Shown: positions 35,324-46,440 of the stretch, one piece after another
Layout of the letters: each line of letters opens with the position of its first letter
Position numbering within the stretch: the first letter of the stretch is position 1
Source of the DNA: Eutypella sp. D-1
Taxonomy: Eukaryota; Ascomycota; Sordariomycetes; Xylariales; Diatrypaceae
Length of the DNA stretch: 64,000 nucleotides
Direction of reading: 5' to 3'
Assembly (NCBI GenBank): GCA_023313575.1
Contig: JAJTTP010000001.1
Span: 2,914,001-2,978,000, forward strand
The notes under the pieces: generated by a model
The model's database searches: none
Told to the model about the DNA's origin: nothing
What the model saw: only the letters and a program-made list of their open reading frames with translations
Translations under genes and position numbers: made by a program

Positions 35324-36378
35324 TTGAATACTTATGTTAGGAATCATTGCAAAATGGAAAGTGAGGATTACCAGAAGATAAACGATTACAGGCAGAACAG
35401 CTAGTCGAAAACATTTCATTCAAACCATTACCATGGCCACCATGCTTTCGCACAATATCGCGTGTTTTAACTGGGCTCTAAGGAAATGCTTCCCCTTAAG
35501 CTAACTTATATCGTCTTCGCTTACTCTACAGATACTAGATATCATGCATGGATGCGTTCCTCGCGGCCCCGGTGGGAATACTAGGTTACCAGCGATAGTA
35601 AAAGGGGATATTTGAGATGCCAACCTCTTCGTCAATATCTTCCTTGCAACACCCGTACCTAACTGTGTGTAGACACTGCGAAGGAAGGAGAATTGATTAA
35701 TGGTATGTAGCAGGAGGCTATGTTGGTTTTGAACGATAATAATGTTGTTTATTGTTGTTATTAGCTCGATGGCGAGGTGATGTCTTGAGTACACACGCCC
35801 CATTCTAGGATATGGACAACAGATTCGAGAGGAGCGATGAATAAGAGTATCACAATCGTAGTATGTATGTTGCGGCTTCCGAAAATGAGATTCCCCTAAG
35901 ATCGAAGGTGGGGGCGACTTTTTATTTGTAAGTTAAAGGGAATGGACGATTAGTCTACATATAGGGAGGCAGCACTCATAGGCGGCCATCTACCTTTCCA
36001 ATAATCTAGCTATACGAGGTTCACACGTTATGCCTTCAAATATGCGTTCAGATATCTACGCATGTTAGCTATAATATTCATGTCATTTGGCTGGAACGGT
36101 TCACTGATATTAAATGATATTAAAAGGTGCCGCAATAGAAGTCATAAATTTAGCCGTGTTACTCTTCCAAAAGTCATCATGCTTCCTTATCTAAACCTAA
36201 AATAACGAGGGTATAACCAATGCCAAAAACCCTGTCTATCATCCCGTCACCCACCTGTTTTCGTCCCTATTATTAATCGCTGTATTCTCGAGTATTAGGT
36301 TCTGCCAACGCCAATAGCCTAATGAACCAGCATCAGGCCCTCATCATGTACACCCGTGATTGCCACGAGGCCGGCCGA
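35324..36378. other. Convergent 3' spacer
   Basis: Tail-to-tail spacer between the dioxygenase and the SUR7-family gene. AT-rich, including TTATTA runs. Nothing recognised. Confidence 0.55.
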
Positions 36379-37603
36379 TCATCGATTCCGCCTGAAGAAG
36401 CCGCCCACCAGGCCCCGATCGCTCGAAGCACTGGGCCTGCCGGGCTTCTCGCCAACATAAGTGCGGTGGTGATGGTGATCTGAGGCGAAGGCGCGACCTC
36501 CGGCGGCGCGGCGCGCGGACCAGCAAGCGAGGGTCCAGAAGAGAAGGGTAGCTCCCATGAGGCCGAAGGCGACCCAGGAGAGGACAATGAACTTGTGTCC
36601 GGGTACAGCGGAGATGCCAGCGTCGTCGCCGGACTCGTTGATCTTGGCAGCGCCCTTCTTCGCGACCGCCGTAGACACCGCGCTACCGATCATGAGCGCT
36701 AGCGCGCCGAGCAGCGCGTTGCCCGCGTTCGCCAGCGCCAGTGTCTTCCGCATGCGACCGTTGGTCCCGCCTGCGCTCTCCCGGCCCCCGAGCACGAGCG
36801 CCGCTACCGCCAGCAGGAACCCGAGGCCCGAGAAGGCGCTGCCTAGCACGTAGAAGATGAACATCGCCATCAGACACTTGTTCAGCAGGTCGATCGCCTC
36901 CTGCACGAAGTCGGGTAGCTTGAGGTCCGCGGGGTTAAGGTCCAGCGGCCCTACGTCGATCTCCTTGTCGAGGGCCTCGGTGAGATTGAAGTGCACTGCG
37001 GGAGTTGGCGGTCAGCGTTGCTTATGTTTTGGGTCTCTGGGTGCTAGTGAATGTCAAGCTACGTACCTCCCGGCTCGCGCGCAGTACAGTTGGTGGTGTT
37101 GTACCAGGCACCGGACACCGTGACATTGGGCGCAAAGTCGCCCTGGCAGACGTTCATGACGTGGAATGAATACCACTGGGAGATGCCGAGCTCGTCGGCG
37201 AGCTTATCCGCGGCGCCGTTGAGGAGGTCGTTCAGCCTGTCGGTGGCGTCATCTTTGACATCGTTTGCCTTGTCACCAGCTCTGTCTAAGAAGCCCCCGA
37301 TGCCGCCGCTATCTGATTCCTTGGGTTCGGGCTCTTCATCCGAGGACGCTGACGGTAGCAAGTCCTTTCCGAAGCCCGACATATTAATCTAGAGGGACCA
37401 TTGTCAGTATTGTACAGGTGGAAGTAAGGGGGCCTCTCTCTATTGCATCATACCGCAATGATGTGGTACTCCTCCAACTGCTGCTGCTGCGGACCGGTCC
37501 CGGCGAAGAGGGCTATCATCGCCAGGACGAAAGCCGTAAAAGAAAATATGAGGGGGAGCAACACCTGGAAGCTGCCAACCCTACCAGATCCATAGCTCTT
37601 CAT
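36379..37603 (-). CDS. SUR7/PalI family plasma-membrane protein
   Basis: Three exons, 37454-37603, 37067-37388 and 36379-36995, give 362 residues. The short first exon encodes MKSYGSGRVGSFQ and the first membrane helix (LLPLIFSFTAFVLAMIALFAG). It joins at EEYHIIA to INMSGFGKDLL, the usual start of the extracellular loop. That loop carries WYSFHVMNVCQGDF and NTTNCTA with the paired cysteines typical of the family. Three further helices follow in exon 3 (CLMAMFIFYVLGSAFSGLGFLL, ALANAGNALLGALALMIG and FIVLSWVAFGLMGATLLFW), ending in a cytoplasmic tail with a His run. SUR7-type proteins organise eisosome membrane domains; PalI-type relatives sense ambient pH. Which applies cannot be told here. 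All exon phases agree. Confidence 0.87.
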
Positions 37604-39186
37604 GTTGGCGAGAGCAAAAGCAGTCAAGTCTAAATAAGATTACGCCAGGGACTGAACAGTTAATAGAAAAGAAGAGTACTATTTCTAGGGCGCTGTCAGT
37701 CAGCCAAGGTTCATTACAGGTCGCAAACTAATAGGCGACCGCAGAAGCAGGATGGGGGAGATATATAGATATTTGTAAGTGATCGGGAATGAGCAGGGAA
37801 CAAAGACGACTGATATATAATAAGTAATAACTAGCTATGGACATCCAACAATCCAACAACTGACTGGTAGGACCTGGGTCATTAACAGCCGAGAAAGTGC
37901 AGGGTTACCACACCATCACTTAGCCCGGGTTACTGGGTGAATGAATGAGACAAGTCATCCATCCTATCCCATGCTTCTTTGGCTTGCGATTACTCACTTC
38001 CATTCAAAGCATCCCCCCATGTAACTAACTCAAGTATATACTATGCCAGCGGGTGCAGGGGTGCCTGAGATCGGGAGATCTACTGGCTGGCTTAGCTCCC
38101 CGTTTCGTAGCTTGATACCTTTATCGCACTTATTAAACAGACAGTCAAGTCTCCCAGCATTTAGTTAATACATCAGAAATTTCTTCTATCTGCCGCTCTA
38201 TAAAAGGTTACCACGACCACATTACAAGCAAAGACATCCACCAGGAGGTCTGGGTTGGGATCTGGGCCGCTTCATCCTGTCTACTTTGGGCAACAGTGCT
38301 GCGTTCTGATTGGTCAGGACGGGATGGTTATTTACGTCATGCTACGAAGGGTCTAAACCCTCAAACAGGTTCCCTCAACTGTCGGATTAGGGTAAGTCTA
38401 GTGGCGGTCATTAAGAGCCGTAGGCCTATCGTTAGCATCTTAAGCTTGTAGCCAGGTGGATCCATGCTAGCCCAAATAACCCCAGCCAGTGACTGAGGCC
38501 CAACTGATCGCTAACTATTGTAACCGCTGCGATCCGATCGAATGGGTTCTCTACATACAGCACTGTAGGGCTATCATTGCAGATCCCTGGAGCGAATCGC
38601 TGCGGCCACACGTCACCCTCCGGGACGCACCGCTCTGAAACATGCTACGGCTGGCCTACTTTGCTATTATGAGTCGACAGCGCGTAAAATATTCTTCCAC
38701 GGCGGTTCACAACAAGTCATTGATTCCTGATTGGAATTTAAGGCTAGACAGGAACTCCCTGCGGTGTGCTCTTTGTCTGCACCAACTACCAGTAGTTGGG
38801 TAAAGATGTTCCCAGATTGGAGATTGTTTCTTCATTCAACGCATAGAGGACATACTAAATGTAAGCGCGCGGTGCATGAGACAAAGGCGCTTATGACTGG
38901 CTGGCCTGTCATCCAGCTTGTCATCCCAGTCTTGTATCATATACGTCTATGGAATGTGCCTGAGTATGCCTTTACTTTGTCTGAAAATATTAAACTGATG
39001 GTGTTTGATCACCTTCTTTTCTTTCGATTATCTCATTATGTAATTCAAACCCCAAGGCCGGTATCCTGAATTATGTAGAATAATACCGCCGTCTTTCTAT
39101 TTCTCCATCTAGATTGTTAGTATTTGGTATTCGATAATAAAGTGTTGTATGGATGTTTCTCCAGGAGTGCTTTGTGGCAGCGCTCA
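37604..39186. other. Intergenic, no supported gene
   Basis: 1.6 kb spacer upstream of the SUR7-family gene and downstream of the LRR-like gene. One plus-strand frame of 112 codons (38731-39069) lacks any family match and has random-looking composition. No repeat recognised. Confidence 0.5.
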
Positions 39187-40737
39187 CTACCACCCTTGTT
39201 GGCTATTCTCCCACGTCCGCTTCTCTTCCTCGGAGAGGCTATCCTTCTCAACAGTGATCCACCGACCCTGACCCGCGCGCCGTGCTCGGATATGTTTCTC
39301 CACTTCTCTCGCGGCAGAGATCCAGTCGGCGAACCGGGATATCTGGCCCACCGACGCATCTTCCGGAAGCGCGTAGCCGGAACAGAGCCGTAAAGTGGTG
39401 ATCTTGCCCCAGTCGCCCACCCAGTCGACCGAGTTGTTCTCCGAGCTCCCCGACGTGCCGCCCTTGAGTGCCGGAAACCAATCTGCGCATCCCGTCAGGT
39501 CCAGGTACTCGAGCCTGTAAAGCGCCTTGCTCAGTTTCCGCAGCAATATCGAGGATTCAGTCCACTCGTTGTCAAGGGTATGGCTGTACAGGCCAGTACC
39601 ACCGTATTGCACGGACTGTCCGGTCGTCGGGGACGTCATTTTAGCGAGTTTTGCATTCGGTGTGAGAGATGGCTCTGGCCAGCCAGAGAGGTTGAGGTGG
39701 GTTAACGTTGGTATCTTGGATGCAAAAGATAAAAGCTGTCTCCATGATAGCGAGGGGTTAGATGCTGGATCGCTAGCGAGTGAGAGGTGCGTCAGGTTCG
39801 GTAGGAGTCTCCTAGGCCCCAAAGAAGGTTCTGCCGCATCCCAAGACTCGAACACATCTTCACTGTCCGGTGTGGTGGTAGGCGGGTATAATAGGTCACC
39901 GAGCTCCTTCAGCGATAATGACTTGCCTATCGCGGAGCTTAAGTCCAGGTAGTGCACATCCGCATTCCACTCGCTGGGGTCTACTTGTTCCAGACCGTAC
40001 TCCGACAGCTCTTCCGCAGGTGGGCCAGCAAGTACAAGTCGTACATCACTGGCTGAAAGGCCAGGCTCGTAGAGCTCAGACACGTATGCTAACAATGCAA
40101 TCCTTAGCTGATTCGCCAAGGTATATAGATAAAACCGGTTCCACTCGCGCTGCCGCTCCCAGTCTTTAGCTAGGCCCTGCAGCGTTATGGCGACGAGACT
40201 TCCCTCTCCCGGTTCGTAGGCGCCGGGCAGTGGGTAATGTTGGATCTGCCCCGCGGTTTTGGCGTGGTAGTCAGACGGCGCGTGCCGCGACTGCGCCAGA
40301 GATATCCACGAACGAGGCGGGGGAGGTCCCGGGGGCGCGCGCCGTCCGTTGATAGTCCTTCGATGAGCCGGTCTTCGAGGAGGTGGGGCCGGGGTCTCGG
40401 GAATCTGGAAGATCTGGCGGAGTTCGGGCGGCACGCTCGGAGTGGTCTGAGGGAGAGGACCGCCTTGGTTGGCACCACCTTTGAGGCTGGTCCGTCGCAG
40501 ATTTGCGAGAATCTCATTCACGGAGCGATCATGGTGCTCTGGTTATTCCGTTGATCGTTAGCTTAGTCCCATGCATCTTCGCCATCGCAGACCATTATGC
40601 GATGAGAAGGTGAGCAACGATGCAGTACCGGCCGAGCACTTACGAGGATTCGTCTGAGACGATGACGAAAGACTCAAAGAAGGCGGTGCAACGGACGGCG
40701 GCTTCGAGTATTTTGGTTGATGTCTTTTCTTCGGCAT
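39187..40737 (-). CDS. Leucine-rich-repeat-like hypothetical protein
   Basis: Two exons, 40644-40737 and 39187-40538 (GTAAGT donor, AACCAG acceptor, phase 1), give 481 residues. The first exon encodes MPKKRHQPKYSKPPSVAPPS and a Ser-rich stretch; the splice yields NPQHHDRSVNEILANLRR. A Pro-rich linker (APPPRRPAHRR, PPGPPPPRSW) precedes a helical segment. Then come spaced leucine-rich repeats: VHYLDLSSAIG, LTHLSLASD, LTHLNLSGWP, LEYLDLTGCADWFP and ITTLRLCSGY, roughly residues 200-430. The layout suggests an irregular LRR solenoid used for protein binding, possibly an F-box-type adaptor, but no F-box is evident. It looks like a conserved mould protein of unknown function. The start is supported by the basic N-terminus and consistent phase. 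Confidence 0.8.
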
Positions 40738-41529
40738 AACAATCGAGTTGAGAGAAAAGAGCTAAACTGTTAGCAAAAGGAAAAAGCAAAAGCAAAAAGG
40801 AAAGGGAAAAGGAACACGACTCAGTAATAAAGGCATGTGTAGTAAAGTGGACGCATCTATGGATAGGATTTGGGGACTTTTGTGTGCTGCGCTTGAACGC
40901 TGGCGGAGGCTGAAGTTAGTGGGAGTGGGCTGAGTTTAGGGAGGGGTCCTGGCTTACCAGACAGCCCAGGCCAGCCAGGTAGGCGGAGTAGCAAAGTTGC
41001 TGACCTGAGCAAGCCCTGATGACTCAATTTACTTATTAGACTAAGCCCTATTTACTTACCTACCTGGGTAACTACCCCTGCTCCCTCATAAGCCCCCACT
41101 ATTTAAGATGGTATATGCCATAAATGTCCATCAATGCTGCCGCCTCTATCACATGTGAGTAATAGTAAATTCCACTGGACAGCCTGAACCACCCGAGTAG
41201 TGACAACATTGCATCTAACCCATCAGCGAAATTAAAGCATTGGTTGTAAATTTCATCTCGTGAGTCATTGAAAATTTGTCATTCGAATTGGCGGGTCGAG
41301 CATGCTTCTTGTCTCGGCCTACTACTAGGTTCACTTGCTGATTTACAAGGGACATTGAGCAGAACTGGGACGATCATGAACACCCGAAGCGATGAATTTG
41401 TGTCTTTGAGAAAATGCGAAGTTTAGCTAACATATGGCCCCTCATACTGTGTTACATTTTTCAATCAAGAACTTCATGGCCGAGTTTGTTGGCGCGCCGA
41501 CGCCGACCTGATTGAACCTTAACCACCCC
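40738..41529. other. Intergenic, no gene seen
   Basis: Promoter side of the LRR-like gene and 3' side of the dehydrogenase. A purine-rich stretch (AAAAAGCAAAAGCAAAAAGG) lies near 40780. No gene supported. Confidence 0.6.
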
Positions 41530-42569
41530 TTATCGGCCGGCAAGAACATTTAGGACGCCCCCGTCAACCGCAATGATCTCTCCGTTGACATACTGGTTCT
41601 TTGCAAGGTAGAGGACGGTCATTCCCATCTCCTCCTCGCGGCCGGGGCGTTGCAGGGGCACGTGGCCCTTCTCCTGGATCTTTTCGGGCGCGACGTGACT
41701 CTTCTGGCGGTCGTCACTGCTCTTGGCCGTCATCTCGCTGGGAAAGTAGCCGGGGGCGATCGAGTTGACACGGATGCCGGCCTTCTGGAACTCGGCCGAC
41801 ATGAGCTTCGTCAGGTGTACGGTGGCGCCCTTGGCGGTGTTGTAGCTAAAGTGGCCCTGTGCATGCCGCATGATGCCTGACATAGACGAGATGGTGATGA
41901 CGGAGGGTGCGAAGGGTTCGAGAGGGCCCTTGGGCTTCACCCCCGCCTGTAGCAGGGGGAGAAACGCCACTGTCGTGAAATATACCGACGTCACGTCCGT
42001 GTTGAATGTGTTCTGCCAGTCGTCGACGCTCTCGTTGTTCCAAAGCTTTGCTTTCAGGTCGTCGGCCTCTGAAACATCTGGCTCGCCCTTGGGACCCGCC
42101 ACTCCCGCGTTGCATATCAGAAGGTCGATGTGCTTCTCCTTCTTGTTAAGATCGGTCACTAAAGATTCCAGTTCGGCCTTGCTGGTCACATCACAAGGAC
42201 CGATGGGGATGATCTCGCCACCGCTGCCGGTGGGTGGCTGGTGCGTCTTCGCCGCGTTCTCGAGAGCCTCAATCCGTCTTCCAGTGATGTAGACTCGTGC
42301 GCCATTTGCGGATAGGGCCTGAGCCGCCATGAGGCCGATGCCAGTTCCTCCCTATCATACTGTTAGCACCGCGGGCAGACTCGCTCAATAAAACCCCTGT
42401 TTATCCCTTTCCACTGCAAGCAAGAGTTGAAAATACGTACTAAAGCATCGTTAGCAGACAGAATCATAACCACGGGGACTATATCATTGTACGTACCTCC
42501 GGTTACTACCGCGACTATGCCTTTGACACCGAAGAGATTCGCGACATCGAACTGCTGTGTTGACGCCAT
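41530..42569 (-). CDS. Short-chain dehydrogenase/reductase
   Basis: Coding exons 42498-42569 and 41530-42351 give 297 residues. The first exon encodes MASTQQFDVANLFGVKGIVA and ends VVTG; exon 2 begins GGTGIGL. Together they restore the Rossmann TGGGTGIG cofactor motif (residues 23-30). Further classical SDR marks are LICNAGVAG, VITISSMSG with the catalytic Ser, SYNTAKGA with Tyr194 and Lys198, RVNSIAPGYFPSEMT after the active site, and the C-terminal VNGEIIAVDGG. The Arg-rich YITGRR after strand 2 suggests NADP(H). Relatives include 3-oxoacyl- and polyol-type reductases; the substrate is unknown. The 146-nt intervening sequence is not a simple intron and reads as a twin intron (separate entry). 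A conventional single intron would leave the Gly motif one residue short. Confidence 0.88.
42352..42497 (-). other. Predicted [D1,2] spliceosomal twin intron (stwintron)
   Basis: On the coding strand, exon 1 ends ACCGGA. The next base, G (42497), is the first base of an outer intron. An inner 57-nt intron follows immediately (42440-42496), with GTACGTAC donor, CTGCTAACG branch region and TTTAG acceptor. After it come TACGTATTTT and the rest of the outer intron (to 42352), with its own GTGCTAACAG branch region and ATGATAG acceptor. Removing the inner intron creates GTACGTATT, a perfect donor, for the outer 89-nt intron. The result is phase 0 and restores TGGGTGIG in the dehydrogenase. All elements are seen directly; splicing itself is inferred. 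Confidence 0.75.
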
Positions 42570-43690
42570 TTTTGTTGAGTGTTGGTTGAGTATCGAGCGG
42601 AAAGTGATGGTGAGGTACTTGAGGAAAAGTAAGAAGTATCTAGCTCTGCATATGTTGTTGGTCAAACAGATCTGGTATGTAAACTTCAAGATATGCTATG
42701 CTGAGATTCGATGATGAATAAACACTACCCACTTCCCAAGTACCTGGCAGTTGCCACTGGGCAGGTACGTGTAGCCAACTACCTTTGTAAGTGTACGAAG
42801 GTAGGTACATACTAGTAAGGGCCATTGATGGGGTGGAATAGGGGTAACCTTTCTTCATGTGTACCTTCTTCCACTGTGCTGCCATCTACTTCGAAAGGAA
42901 GAATGGTGACGTAGTTCAATCCCTGTCCCCACGTGGAACATACAAGGGTTCGTCAACTAGATCTCCCGTCGGTACAGATAGTCCAAAATAGCCCGGCCTC
43001 TGACTTCTGACTTCGTACATCACCTACAACTTCTGGGCAGTCGATGTTTCACCTGAGCAGTCTGACAATCTACTATCATTACTCAATCTGACAACTTTCT
43101 ACTACTGGCAGTAATATCGTGATTGCACAACTGCACAATTCGGAAGATCCAGTTTGCATCAGTCTATGCATCCCACTAGAAATATAGTGGACATACCTAC
43201 TAAGTCCACAAACCTAGGATACGGTACGTAAAGTTCCAATAATACTTTTTATCAAGTGTGAATAACGAAGCAGTAAAGGCAAAGACCACAAAAACGAATA
43301 TAGACGAGAGTTAAACTGTGGACGGTACGGTGTCTTATCTGATCATCTCTTGCATATTCTCCAATGAATCTACGTGTTTCTAGTAATGATTCAACACAGG
43401 ATGAAAGGCACGTATTACTGTGCGAGGATTTTCTCGATTTAAACTTACACATAGCACAAAACACGATGCCATTGGAAGTGGATTTAAGCAATGTATTTTC
43501 CCTAAATAACTTCAGTTGTGCTTTTCTATCAGATAGCCCTCTCGAGGTATGTACAAGTGCACTGGAACCATGACTAAACAACCTGTATACGCCTAAAAGG
43601 GGGTTCGGAGTGTGGGAAAAGGGGATGTGTGGTATATATGTGTGGTGCAGTGAAAAGGGGGCAAGGGGGTACTGGCCGACCTGGTCAAAA
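42570..43690. other. Intergenic, no supported gene
   Basis: Promoter side of the dehydrogenase and 3' side of the next minus-strand gene. Contains repeated TAGGTA/GTAGGTACAT words near 42770-42810. Short frames on both strands near 43250-43860 are treated as chance or as extensions of the neighbouring gene. Confidence 0.5.
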
Positions 43691-45514
43691 TCAGATCCTG
43701 TTCTTCCAGAATTTGAGCAGTTCCCTGACAGTAAGTGTAATCTCCTGGTCGCGAGTCCTCTCGGAGTACATCCGACACCGCACGTAGCGGTTGCGCGCCT
43801 CGAAGAGGGCCTTGGCGGACGTCCTCCGCCACTTGCGGTACTTCTGCGCCTCCTCAAGGTCGATCTCGCCGAACGGCCCGTCCTCTTCCGGCTTCTCCTG
43901 AGCCCGGTCCGGTGCGGCTTTAGCCTCTGGTTTCCCAGCGGCTTTGCTTCCTCCGTCGCCCTCGCTCTTGGCGCCGTTGTTGTCCTTGGGAAGGCGCGTT
44001 GGTAGCCGAACCCCGATTGCCCTTAGCATCTCCTGCGCTTGCTCCAACGCCTTCTCCTCTTCGGGGGTTAGGCCCGTCTCTGCCTTCGTCGTCGCTTCCC
44101 CGTTCTTCTTCCCTTGGGCCTGGCTGGCAGCCTTCCCTTCCGTGATCTTGGTTCCGGATGACTCCGCCAGCTTCTTCTGCTTCGCCTTTTCCGCCTTCGC
44201 CTTCGACTTCTTCCGCTGGTCTTTCGCCGCCCCATTGTCAGACCCGGAGTCATCGCCGGATTCCTCATCCGCATCCGTCTTCTGGGAGGTGACACCTGCC
44301 GCCGCCGCCGCCGCTGCATAATTCTGCTCGTCCTCACCGGTCTCGGCGGCGGCGGAGCGGCGGGAGCCCCACAGGGGCTGCTCGACGCGCGGTAGTTTCT
44401 GCTGGCACAGGGCAAGGCGGTGTCGCGCCTGGGTACGTAGTTGGAGCCAATCGTGAGCGCGGCTGTCGAAAGGCTTGACGAATGGTTTTGGACCTGGACC
44501 CGTCGCAGTCTTCGTCTTCGTTCCCGGCTTCTTAGCCGCCGCTGAGGCTATGGCAGCTGCCACTGCTCCAACGGCGGCAGTCTTCCGCTTCTTTGGGGCC
44601 TTAGATGCTGTGGCTCCTCGAGTGGCCCGCTTCTTCCGGCCCCTGGTCCGCCGCTCGTCGTCCGACGAGTGCTCCGAGTTATCCCGGCTATCATCAGAGC
44701 AGCCACCCCCGGCTACGGGAAGCTTGTACGTGCCTGCCTCGACGCGTGCACGCACTCCGCTCGCAAACTCCGCGCTGCGATCTAGCAGTCTCTCGCGCGC
44801 CCGCCGTAGGTGCGGCTTCGGCACGTAGTCCGGTGTCAGCTTATCCCGCAGCGAGCGCGGGTGCAGGAGGCCCGCCTGATTCTTCCTGGCCCTCTTGTCA
44901 TCCTCGTCTTCGTCCTCGTCAGTGCCATCAGTGTCGTCCTCACCGCCTTCCTCGTAGCCACAGCCGCGGACGCTCCCACCCCATACCCTGGCCGGCGTCC
45001 CGCGGCGCCGGAGCACCAGGATTTCGTTGAAGGCTTCAGCGCGCAGTATCTCGGGGCGCGGCGGGGGACGCCAGTCGCAGTAGCTTGCACAAGTGGACGT
45101 GTTGCCAGCCTTGGGGAGCTCCTTCGCCATCCTAATCATCCCGAGGTAGTGTTTGGAGCGGACGAGGGGCAGGTACTTGGCGGCTCTCCGCGTCACCTTC
45201 TTGCCCCCATTGGGGTACTTGAAGGTGGAGTAGCGCAGGACGCGGGCGTCGGCGTTGTTGGTCCTCTGGTCATCACGGCGGACGCGGCGCCAGAACTCCT
45301 TCCTGCGTGCCTCGGCCCGCGCCTCCCTCGGCGCCTTGAGCTCGTGCCGCTTCCGATACTCGTGCCACGCCTCCTCGTCGAACACGACGGCGTGCCGCAG
45401 TCCCATCCCGTCCGTGCAGATACCCTCCATCGCGATTTCGTACCGCGTCAGCGATGCGGAGCGCTCATCCAGGCTCCCCCGCATGATCGTGCGGAACAAA
45501 GGCGAGTGCGCCAT
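43691..45514 (-). CDS. Large basic, probably nuclear hypothetical protein
   Basis: Single exon of 607 residues; the start at MAHSPLFRTIMRGS is preferred over an upstream in-frame position that adds a low-complexity Asp/Arg/Pro leader. The N-terminal 170 residues look folded and conserved (SLTRYEIAMEGICTDGM, DEEAWHEYRKRHELKAP, YLPLVRSKHYLGMIRMAKELP). The middle is acidic then basic, with likely nuclear signals RGRKKRATRG and APKKRKT. Alanine runs and Lys/Glu-rich segments follow. The last 60 residues form another ordered-looking block (FGEIDLEEAQKYRKWRRTSAK to LTVRELLKFWKNRI). No catalytic motif is recognised. The composition resembles chromatin or ribosome-biogenesis factors, but that is only an impression. 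Confidence 0.72.
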   Translation of the reverse strand: MAHSPLFRTIMRGSLDERSASLTRYEIAMEGICTDGMGLRHAVVFDEEAWHEYRKRHELKAPREARAEARRKEFWRRVRRDDQRTNNADARVLRYSTFKYPNGGKKVTRRAAKYLPLVRSKHYLGMIRMAKELPKAGNTSTCASYCDWRPPPRPEILRAEAFNEILVLRRRGTPARVWGGSVRGCGYEEGGEDDTDGTDEDEDEDDKRARKNQAGLLHPRSLRDKLTPDYVPKPHLRRARERLLDRSAEFASGVRARVEAGTYKLPVAGGGCSDDSRDNSEHSSDDERRTRGRKKRATRGATASKAPKKRKTAAVGAVAAAIASAAAKKPGTKTKTATGPGPKPFVKPFDSRAHDWLQLRTQARHRLALCQQKLPRVEQPLWGSRRSAAAETGEDEQNYAAAAAAAGVTSQKTDADEESGDDSGSDNGAAKDQRKKSKAKAEKAKQKKLAESSGTKITEGKAASQAQGKKNGEATTKAETGLTPEEEKALEQAQEMLRAIGVRLPTRLPKDNNGAKSEGDGGSKAAGKPEAKAAPDRAQEKPEEDGPFGEIDLEEAQKYRKWRRTSAKALFEARNRYVRCRMYSERTRDQEITLTVRELLKFWKNRI

Positions 45515-46440
45515 TTCTCGACGAATCGTCGTACTGTCTTTGTGTGTGGGCCTATCTATCTGTCTGCTTGTCGGTCGGTCGGTCGATTGATCGGTACTGA
45601 ATATCAAGTTCAACAGGTATACCAGATACACTACTCACAATTTCGCAGACATGCGCAGGCAACTCTCCACGGGCTTCGGATACTTTAGGAAGGACGTCAA
45701 TACTCTTTTGCCTTTATAAGTTGAGAGGGTTGTTTTGAGACGACCTGCTTTGTGTCAGCGGTTCTTATGCGCCTGGACATATTCCGCTGGTTTCTCTCTT
45801 GCGACGTTTCGAGCAACTCATTGTCTCTGAGCCGTTTCTTTCACCCTAGGGGAAGGGGAAAGCCTACTTTGAGAAGGACATTGTCCCTTGTCCTCCAAGC
45901 CTGATAGGCCCCGTCCACGTTTCTTTGTTCCCGTACGTGAGCACACCCGGCTTTGGGAGCACATCAGAGATAGCTCTTGGTACTTCTGACTCTTACTATT
46001 TGCTGTCTGAATATGCCAGGGTACTCCCTTTGGGGGGGTTGGAGCAAATTTACAGCTATGTGTATATGCAGCTTCGTATCATGACTTGTATGGTTCGTTT
46101 CACCACTCATCGTAACTTTACCACGGGAAGCTCTTTCTCTGACGTTTTTCTTTTTTTCTGTTTTCTTTTTTCTTCTTCGTTTTCTTTCTCCCGCTGTAAC
46201 GCCATTGAGACCGTTTCCAACCATAACTGCACCAGAGAGATGGAGCACTAAGCATAATGTGTGATAAATGTCATGATTATTGCCAATCTGGGAGAGGACC
46301 GACGCCTCCCAGCACTAAATGTTCAATTCTCGAGATATTCTAGAAGTCCCGATCTCCATGCGCATCACAGGGAGGGGCACTCACAGCTATGTACAAAACC
46401 TCAAACAGCGCCTTGCCGTGCTATCACCGACCACACTATC
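45515..46440. other. Intergenic, no gene seen
   Basis: Promoter and leader of the basic nuclear-type gene plus the 3' region of the nitronate monooxygenase. It has GTCGGTCGGTCGGTCGATTGATCGG tetranucleotide-like repetition near 45570-45595 and a T-rich stretch near 46150. No further feature. Confidence 0.55.

Noticed and set aside
38731..39069. Plus-strand open frame of 112 codons
   Set aside because: AT-rich, no conserved motif, no promoter or splice support.
43252..43857. Minus-strand open frame of 201 codons overlapping the 3' end of the basic nuclear-type gene
   Set aside because: Its upstream half is an out-of-frame shadow of the neighbouring gene and the rest looks like 3' flank.
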